From: Chitinophagales bacterium | GTDB taxonomy: Bacteria > Bacteroidota > Bacteroidia > Chitinophagales > Saprospiraceae | Length of the DNA: 59,818 nucleotides | Direction: 5' to 3' | Assembly: GCA_026928325.1 (NCBI GenBank) | Contig: JAIXKS010000022.1 | Span: forward strand, 1 to 59,818 | In this document: piece after piece, positions 55,067 through 59,818 of the stretch | How positions within the stretch are numbered: position 1 is the first letter of the stretch | How the letters are laid out: each line of letters starts with the position of its first letter | Program-made: the position numbers and the translations under genes | The notes under the pieces: model-generated | Told to the model about the DNA's origin: nothing | Database searches by the model: none | What the model saw: only the letters and a program-made list of their open reading frames with translations

Positions 55067-55483
55067 CTAACAATGTCTTAATAAGTAGGTTAATAAGTCG
55101 GTGGTGGTGATAATACCAACCAGTTTATCATCATCGACAACAGGAAGTGCATTGTAAGAGCAATGACTTATCAATTCTACCGCATATTTGATAGTATCAT
55201 TGGGCTCGACGGTGCGGACATTTTTCGTCATCATATGCTCGATATTCAGGCTTTCCATGAGCTTTTCATTGACGTCATTGGGTTTATTATGTCGTGGTCT
55301 AATCTTATCAACGTCATTTTTGCTGATGATGCCGGCGAGCTCATTTTGATCGTTTTTTACTACTAAGTGTCGAATATCGTGCGCCATCATGACCTCAATA
55401 GCATCTTTGATCTTTTGATCGACTTTTACACAATGAACATTTGTACTCATAATCGTGCTTATAGTTTCTGTACCTAATGCCAT
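55067..55483 (-). CDS. CBS-domain pair protein
   Basis: 138 residues made of two CBS motifs: 'IMSTNVHCVKVDQKIKDAIEVMMAHDIRHLVV' (about 12-60) and 'MMTKNVRTVEPNDTIKYAVELISHCSYNALPVVDDDKLVGIITTTDLL' (about 85-135); landmarks DIRHLVV, PVVDDDKLVG, TTTDLL. Such stand-alone pairs bind adenine nucleotides (AMP, ATP, SAM) or NADH. Third gene of the leftward kinase/regulator operon, 65 nt after the receiver-Crp gene. Confidence 0.93.
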   Translation of the reverse strand: MALGTETISTIMSTNVHCVKVDQKIKDAIEVMMAHDIRHLVVKNDQNELAGIISKNDVDKIRPRHNKPNDVNEKLMESLNIEHMMTKNVRTVEPNDTIKYAVELISHCSYNALPVVDDDKLVGIITTTDLLTYLLRHC

Positions 55484-55548
55484 ATTTTATTTGATTTTGG
55501 ATGAAACGATATGTAATAAACCTTTTGTAATATTGCTGATGCTTGGCC

Positions 55549-56595
55549 TTATTGCGGCATATTGCGAAGTTTTTCGATATTGACTAATTCTATTTTATTA
55601 TCATCAATGGATATTAGTCCTTCGCTTTTGAAGTCCGATAAAGTTCTGATAGTGGTCTCTTTTGCGGTTCCTGCAAGATTGGCGATGTCATCTCTTAAGA
55701 TAGACATTGTAGTGGAATTTTTAGAATCACTAAATTTTAGCAAGGCATTCGCTACGCGTTTTCTAACGGAACTATAGGCAAGTTCTAACAGTTGCTTTTC
55801 TGTTTCTTCGGACAAGCTGGCTAGGATTTTAATAAATTTTGCAGCAAACTCTTTATTATTATAGAGCAATAGGGTAAAGTCCTCTATAGGTATCAGTTTG
55901 AGTTCGCAATCATCAATTACAGAGACAGAAGCGTGATATCTTTCGTTTTTTAACAAGGGAACATACCCAAAAAATTCGCCTTTGCTATAAATATTAGTGG
56001 TGTATTCTTTGCCAAAATCATTAATCTGATAAGATTTGACGCTACCATCGACGACGAAATACAACCATTTTGGGTATTGTCCGGCTTCGAAAATGATATC
56101 TTTTTTATGGTATTTACGGGTTTCTCGATTTTCTAGTAGCTTTTCAAATTCTTTTTGTCCTTTGGCTTCATCGAAGAATCGTTGTAATCCTTGACTGGTT
56201 TCACTGAATGCAGTTCGCATACGCTCATTTTTTTTCAAACGCATTTCTATAGTATTCAGTAAATCTACATCGTCAAACGGTTTGACAATATAATCATCGG
56301 CACCTAGTCCCATGCCTTTTCTAAAGTCATCTTTTTCAGCTTTTGCAGTTAGGAAGATAAAAGGTATATTCATGGTTGATACATTGTTAGAAAGAATGCG
56401 TAGTACACCGTATCCGTCCATTTCAGGCATCATGATATCGCACAGGATTAGATCAGGTATATCTTCTAATGCTTTGGCGATGCCCACTTTCCCATTTTCA
56501 GCCGTAGCCACATTATATCCACTGAGTTGGAGTAGTTCTTCTATATTTTCTCTAACATCTATATTGTCTTCAATAACTAAAATTTTCGTGCTCAT
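55549..56595 (-). CDS. Response regulator with receiver, cNMP-type and Crp helix-turn-helix domains
   Basis: 348 residues in three parts: receiver 1-120 (D10 pair, phospho-acceptor D53 in 'DLILCDIMMPEMDG', K in 'DYIVKPFDD'), a Crp/FNR-like cupin about 150-265 ('KKDIIFEAGQYPKWLYFVVDGSVK', 'KGEFFGYVPLL'), and a Crp-type DNA-binding domain about 275-348 ('VRKRVANALLKF', 'RDDIANLAGTAKETTIRTLSDFKSEGLI'). The recognition helix keeps E and R in the E-T-x-x-R pattern of CRP. No cysteines of the FNR cluster type are present, so it does not sense oxygen itself. 14 nt after the kinase gene; transcription activator of the module by inference. Confidence 0.93.
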   Translation of the reverse strand: MSTKILVIEDNIDVRENIEELLQLSGYNVATAENGKVGIAKALEDIPDLILCDIMMPEMDGYGVLRILSNNVSTMNIPFIFLTAKAEKDDFRKGMGLGADDYIVKPFDDVDLLNTIEMRLKKNERMRTAFSETSQGLQRFFDEAKGQKEFEKLLENRETRKYHKKDIIFEAGQYPKWLYFVVDGSVKSYQINDFGKEYTTNIYSKGEFFGYVPLLKNERYHASVSVIDDCELKLIPIEDFTLLLYNNKEFAAKFIKILASLSEETEKQLLELAYSSVRKRVANALLKFSDSKNSTTMSILRDDIANLAGTAKETTIRTLSDFKSEGLISIDDNKIELVNIEKLRNMPQ

Positions 56596-56609
56596 AATTA
56601 TACGTTGGT

Positions 56610-57893
56610 TTAATAGGTAATATGGTTGTTTTTTGTAGGTAATTCAATAATAAATTCAGTACCAACAAATTGTTCACTTTGAAAAGACATGTTCCCATGA
56701 AGCATTTCTACATACTTCTTAACAATATTCAGGCCAAGCCCGGTTCCTTCTATATTAACGGCATTGCTAGCTCTAAAAAACCTTTCAAATAAATGTTTTT
56801 GATCTTCTGCCGGAATACCCATGCCGTTATCTTTGACATAGATCCTAAAGCTATTGTCTTGATAGTCGAGCGTGCATCTGATTTCTCCTTTTACCTCGGT
56901 ATATTTTATCGCATTGGAAATGAGATTGATGATGATGTTTTTTAAAATCTTTTTATCCGAAGTAATCCAACCTTTTTCGGTATTCATAGTATTGATCAAT
57001 TTTTGATCTGCCTTTAAGATGGTGTACATTTCATCGATAACATCATTCCAGACTTCTATAATGTCAAAAGTTTCTATTCGGATATCTACTTTTCCTTCTT
57101 CGAGCTTGTTCATTGACAAGAAGTCATTCAAAATTCCCGTAAGATGAATAACCGAGGACTTAATTTTGTCGATATGTTTGTCTCGATTACTCTGTTGATG
57201 CCCTTCTGTGTATCTAGCTATCAAAGATACAGAAGACAAAATGGTCGAAAGCGGCGTGCGGAATTCATGTGAAGCCATAGATACAAAACGTGATTTGAGC
57301 TCTCCTAGTTCACGCTCTTTAGCTAAACCTCGCTCTAAATCGGCTTCTCTTTCTTTAAGTTGGGTTTGAATTTTGATCTTATTGGTGATTTCTTCCTCGA
57401 GTTGTTTGTTCAACGAAAGCAGTTGATTAACGGCATTTTCGAGTTCGTAGGTTCGTTCAATGATCTTTTTTTCTAATTCTTCGTTGAGCTTTTTTAATCG
57501 AATTTCTGCATTTTTGATTTCAGATAGGTCATGAACAAACCCTGTAAAGATCGTTCTTTCAGCAAGTTTTACTTCGCTTACAGCCAGCCAAAATGGAAAT
57601 TCTTCTCCATTTTTTTTACGACCAATGACCTCTCTACCGATGCCGATGATTTTTGGAGTTCGACTGGTTAAGTAGTTGAGTATGTATTGATCATGGTTTG
57701 TGGCAAAGGGATTAGGCATCAACATATTAACGTTATTACCTATCATTTCTTCTTCTGAAAAGCCAAACAAACTTTTTGCAGCATTATTGACTTCTTCAAT
57801 GATGCCGGAAGTATTAATGATTATAATACCATCTACAGCTGAATCAAATATCGTTTGAAGCCTCAAGATGGCATCTTGATGATTTTTTACCAT
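56610..57893 (-). CDS. PAS sensor histidine kinase with FixL-like haem-pocket residues
   Basis: 427 residues, soluble. N-terminal PAS domain (about 10-128) aligns with FixL: 'NVNMLMPNPFATNHDQYILNYL' then 'KIIGIGREVIGRKKNGEEFPFWLAVSEV' and 'FTGFVHDLSE' (landmarks NHDQY, GIGREV, GFVHDL). H67 sits where FixL has its haem-ligand His200 and R87 where it has the oxygen-sensing Arg220, with the same 20-residue spacing. A coiled coil (about 130-200) leads to HisKA with H209 in 'MASHEFRTPLSTIL' and the HATPase domain ('NIIINLISNAIKYTE', 'DNGMGIP', 'GTGLGLNIVK'). First gene of a leftward operon with the receiver-Crp regulator. Haem binding is inferred, as similar motifs occur in some PAS domains without haem. 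Confidence 0.93.
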   Translation of the reverse strand: MVKNHQDAILRLQTIFDSAVDGIIIINTSGIIEEVNNAAKSLFGFSEEEMIGNNVNMLMPNPFATNHDQYILNYLTSRTPKIIGIGREVIGRKKNGEEFPFWLAVSEVKLAERTIFTGFVHDLSEIKNAEIRLKKLNEELEKKIIERTYELENAVNQLLSLNKQLEEEITNKIKIQTQLKEREADLERGLAKERELGELKSRFVSMASHEFRTPLSTILSSVSLIARYTEGHQQSNRDKHIDKIKSSVIHLTGILNDFLSMNKLEEGKVDIRIETFDIIEVWNDVIDEMYTILKADQKLINTMNTEKGWITSDKKILKNIIINLISNAIKYTEVKGEIRCTLDYQDNSFRIYVKDNGMGIPAEDQKHLFERFFRASNAVNIEGTGLGLNIVKKYVEMLHGNMSFQSEQFVGTEFIIELPTKNNHITY

Positions 57894-57910
57894 TTAGCTA
57901 AAATAATTTA

Positions 57911-57922
57911 TTACTTAAGTAA
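57911..57922. promoter_or_regulatory. 12-bp palindrome in the kinase leader
   Basis: TTACTTAAGTAA, a perfect palindrome 18 nt before the kinase ATG. It lies about where transcription would begin; possible operator. Confidence 0.3.
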
Positions 57923-57968
57923 ATCATAATCAAAGGTCTGCAATTATACAGAGTTTATTTTATATAAA

Positions 57969-57995
57969 TATCATAAATGATAATGATAAATATCA
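57969..57995. promoter_or_regulatory. Divergent operator with FNR/Crp-like half-sites
   Basis: Two adjoining palindromes: TATCATAAATGATA (57969-57982) and TGAT-AAAT-ATCA (57984-57995). The second has the inner core of the FNR/FixK box TTGAT-N4-ATCAA. It is centred about 40 nt upstream of the start predicted from CAACTTTG (58019-58026) for the rightward CBS gene, and about 62 nt upstream of the start predicted from GACCTTTG (57938-57931, minus) for the kinase, both usual positions for Crp-family activators. The receiver-Crp regulator is the obvious candidate binder. Confidence 0.45.
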
Positions 57996-58048
57996 TATAG
58001 CCTCATGTAAAAAAGGCTCAACTTTGAGGCAAATTTAAAATATTTTAT

Positions 58049-58489
58049 ATGAACCTATTGAATCCAATCTCGACAATTATGACGCCCAACCCGATTTGTG
58101 TTGGAGAAAATGAATCTTTGGTCGCACTTGATAAATTATTTAAAGAGCATAGAATCCACCATTTACCGGTTATCGCTGAAGGAAAATTGGTTGGCCTCGT
58201 GAGTAAATCGGATTTTCTTTTCTTTAGAAGAGGATTTTTGACAGATAATAACGAAAAAATCGAAGATGAAGTACGATTGAATAATTATGTTGCAAAAGAC
58301 ATTATGACCACTAAGTTGGCTAAAATGGAGCCTTCTGAAAAAATAAATGTTGCGTTAGAAGTATTTAGAGAAAATCTTTTTCATGCCATTCCAATTGTGG
58401 AAAATGACCGTATTGTCGGAATTGTTACGACATTTGATATCATTTTGCAATTGGCAAATGAAGGTCAAGCTACTTCTCAGTACGAATAA
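58049..58489 (+). CDS. CBS-domain pair protein, divergent to the sensor kinase
   Basis: 146 residues with two CBS motifs: 'IMTPNPICVGENESLVALDKLFKEHRIHHLPVI' (about 8-60) and 'DIMTTKLAKMEPSEKINVALEVFRENLFHAIPIVENDRIVGIVTTFDII' (about 88-138); landmarks IHHLPV, KLVGLVSKSD, RIVGIVTTFD. A nucleotide-sensing partner, probably for the stress protein encoded 90 nt downstream on the same strand. A hairpin GCCTCA/TGAGGC (58000-58030) lies between the putative operator and the ATG. Confidence 0.92.
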   Translation: MNLLNPISTIMTPNPICVGENESLVALDKLFKEHRIHHLPVIAEGKLVGLVSKSDFLFFRRGFLTDNNEKIEDEVRLNNYVAKDIMTTKLAKMEPSEKINVALEVFRENLFHAIPIVENDRIVGIVTTFDIILQLANEGQATSQYE

Positions 58490-58579
58490 CCATTGTAATG
58501 TTTAATCAAGCTGTTCAATAGCTTTCTGCGGCATATTGCCCATTTTCATCAATGATAATTGATATTTTTTAAGTAGTAA

Positions 58580-59680
58580 ATGCAAATGTTGAAGATAAAA
58601 ATTTACGGTACGGAGTCACCAAGTTATCAGTTGGTCAAAACCAAACTAAAATCTTTTATGGATAATGCTTCCATTGTCTATGATTTGCAAGAGGTGACGA
58701 AGATTTCAGAGATCATGGAGGACAATATTGTTTCTGTGCCTGCAGTTAAAGTAAATGACGACTTGTTGTTTGAAATTAAGCCAAATGGCAGTTATAACGC
58801 TTCTCTCCGTGAAGCAATCCAAAGCATTTTGAGACTTCAAAATTATGGTACCATGACAAAAATAATTGTTCCTACAGATTTTTCCGAAGCATCGTTGAAT
58901 GCTTATAATTTTGCGCACCGCTTAGCTAAACATTTGCCAGGCGTCATCAAGTTAACCCATGTATATTATCCAACTTCTGCCGATGTCAACCAAATCGTCG
59001 TTGTTAATGACGAAGTGGAGAAAATCCATCGAGAGAAATTAGAAGAATACGTCAAGTCATTCAATCAAGATTGGATAGGCAATTTTGTCGAAGAACCTAT
59101 GGTGGAAGGCATCTTTAGAGTAGGATTTCCTGTGATGGAACTCAAGGAATTGTCGAAAGAAAAGGATACGGTTCTCGTAATGGGTACTACTGGTGAAGGT
59201 GGTGCATTCAAGAAAGTATTTGGGTCTATTTCGCTAGATATGATCGAAAAAAGTAATTGTCCGCTTTTCTTGATACCTCCGGATGCAGGCGCTTCACAAA
59301 TCAATAAAGTGACCTTTCTTTCAGAAGATTTAAACCAAGATGCAGCACATCTAAAAGTTGTTTTGGGGCTTTGTACTGGCGGCAATACTAGATTAAGTAT
59401 CGTTCATTTTAAAAAGCAAGATAACAGCAAATTTGACGAAACTAGTATTAGAGCCATCGTTGATACGTATATGAATGGTACACCTTATGACGTGGAAATC
59501 ATATCCAATGTTGATGTATTTGATGGCGTGAGAGATATTGTAACACGCGACGTAAACGAATTGGTCGTGTTATCTACGAAACATAGAAATATATTTCAAA
59601 ATCTTTTCCACAAGAGTGTGACAGAATTTGCTGCTTTAAATGCTATTTCGCCTTTATTGATTCTTACAGATAAGGTGTAG
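58580..59680 (+). CDS. Tandem universal stress protein with a cysteine-less thioredoxin-like N-terminus
   Basis: 366 residues. Residues about 3-92 resemble the small Thioredoxin_3 fold ('KIKIYGTESPSYQLVKTKL' ... 'EIMEDNIVSVPAVKVNDDLL'), but the usual CPxC is S-P-S-Y, so no disulfide chemistry is possible. Residues about 94-233 form a UspA domain with an intact ATP loop G-x2-G-x9-G-S ('MGTTGEGGAFKKVFGS'). Residues about 240-366 form a second, degenerate USP domain ending 'ISPLLILTDKV', without the glycine loop. ATP-binding stress protein, cytoplasmic. The ATG at 58586 (codon 3) is an alternative start. A near-palindrome ATCAATGATAATTGAT (58548-58563) lies upstream. Confidence 0.88.
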   Translation: MQMLKIKIYGTESPSYQLVKTKLKSFMDNASIVYDLQEVTKISEIMEDNIVSVPAVKVNDDLLFEIKPNGSYNASLREAIQSILRLQNYGTMTKIIVPTDFSEASLNAYNFAHRLAKHLPGVIKLTHVYYPTSADVNQIVVVNDEVEKIHREKLEEYVKSFNQDWIGNFVEEPMVEGIFRVGFPVMELKELSKEKDTVLVMGTTGEGGAFKKVFGSISLDMIEKSNCPLFLIPPDAGASQINKVTFLSEDLNQDAAHLKVVLGLCTGGNTRLSIVHFKKQDNSKFDETSIRAIVDTYMNGTPYDVEIISNVDVFDGVRDIVTRDVNELVVLSTKHRNIFQNLFHKSVTEFAALNAISPLLILTDKV

Positions 59681-59685
59681 TCATC

Positions 59686-59818
59686 TAGTGCTCTGTCCAC
59701 AAAAATATCTTAATGAAATGTCGTTCTTTTTTCAAATCTCATCGTTAAAAATACTCGTCATAGTTACCACTATGCCTGCGTTTTTTGCCTTGATCTTTAA
59801 AAAAATAACTTCCATTAT
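59686..59818 (+). repeat. MITE copy 9 (plus orientation, cut by the window end)
   Basis: Left end TAGTGCTCTGTC is perfect with C-TA flank, 6 nt after the stress protein stop. The sequence follows the consensus through the central hairpin to base 59818; the right inverted repeat would lie about 30 bases beyond the window. Confidence 0.93.

Noticed and set aside
1-59818. tRNA, rRNA, CRISPR, prophage or restriction genes
   Set aside because: Looked for by eye on both strands; no T-arm motif, regular spacer array, integrase or related protein was found.

Overview
The window is AT-rich DNA from a member of the Bacteroidota, most like the Saprospiria/Chitinophagia side of the phylum. This rests on four large secreted proteins with C-terminal type IX secretion (T9SS) sorting domains, a TonB-dependent receptor of the SusC-like kind with an N-terminal carboxypeptidase-regulatory domain, a 1097-residue SecA with the SEC-C tail, small families typical of the phylum (DUF2853, DUF6132), and promoters of the Bacteroidota type (TTG or TTTG about 20 nt before TAnnTTTG) in place of ordinary -35/-10 boxes. 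I see no rRNA, tRNA, CRISPR array, prophage or transposase gene.

Layout. 0-6 kb: leftward genes for an Omp28/thioredoxin-like T9SS protein, CysS, a YwaF-type membrane protein, an MscS channel and an OsmC protein. 6.5-12.3 kb: rightward housekeeping operon secA-ribD-nth, meeting trmN6 tail to tail with an 8-nt overlap. 12.5-23.4 kb: a giant T9SS repeat protein, an LpxL-type acyltransferase, a TonB receptor paired with a secreted esterase-fold protein that has lost its nucleophile serine, and three very small genes (22, 37 and 59 codons). 23.6-31.1 kb: hscA, a DUF6132/Tll0287 haem-protein pair, an NlpE-META lipoprotein, pcm and a Kef-type antiporter. 31.4-39.5 kb: a secreted metzincin protease, then a LuxR-type response regulator and its probable TPR histidine kinase on opposite strands around a possible structured RNA, then a PLP-dependent desulfhydrase/deaminase. 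39.7-53.6 kb: rplU-rpmA, hppA, an acetyltransferase, phhB, a secreted protein of unknown role, an ECF sigma factor, a membrane protein with a THEP1-type NTPase, DUF2853, mazG, a methyltransferase with an ADP-ribosylglycohydrolase, and a TDT-family transporter. 53.7-59.7 kb: a quinone oxidoreductase and a signalling cluster: a PAS histidine kinase with the haem-pocket residues of FixL, a receiver-Crp fusion regulator, two CBS-domain proteins and a universal stress protein with a cysteine-less thioredoxin-like N-terminus. A palindromic TGAT-N4-ATCA site lies in the divergent promoter between the kinase and the second CBS gene. I read this as a two-component oxygen or redox response.

The most striking structure outside genes is a family of about 165-bp non-coding elements present nine times (3.7, 12.3, 23.5, 39.5, 46.0, 50.2, 54.7, 54.9 and 59.7 kb). 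Each has 12-bp terminal inverted repeats TAGTGCTCTGTC/GACAGAGCACTA, nearly always sits at a CTAG site with a TA duplication, and has a small central hairpin. These are the marks of a MITE mobilised by an IS630/Tc1-mariner type transposase, none of which is encoded here. The copies lie almost exclusively just beyond the 3' ends of genes; two are joined head to tail sharing a single TA.
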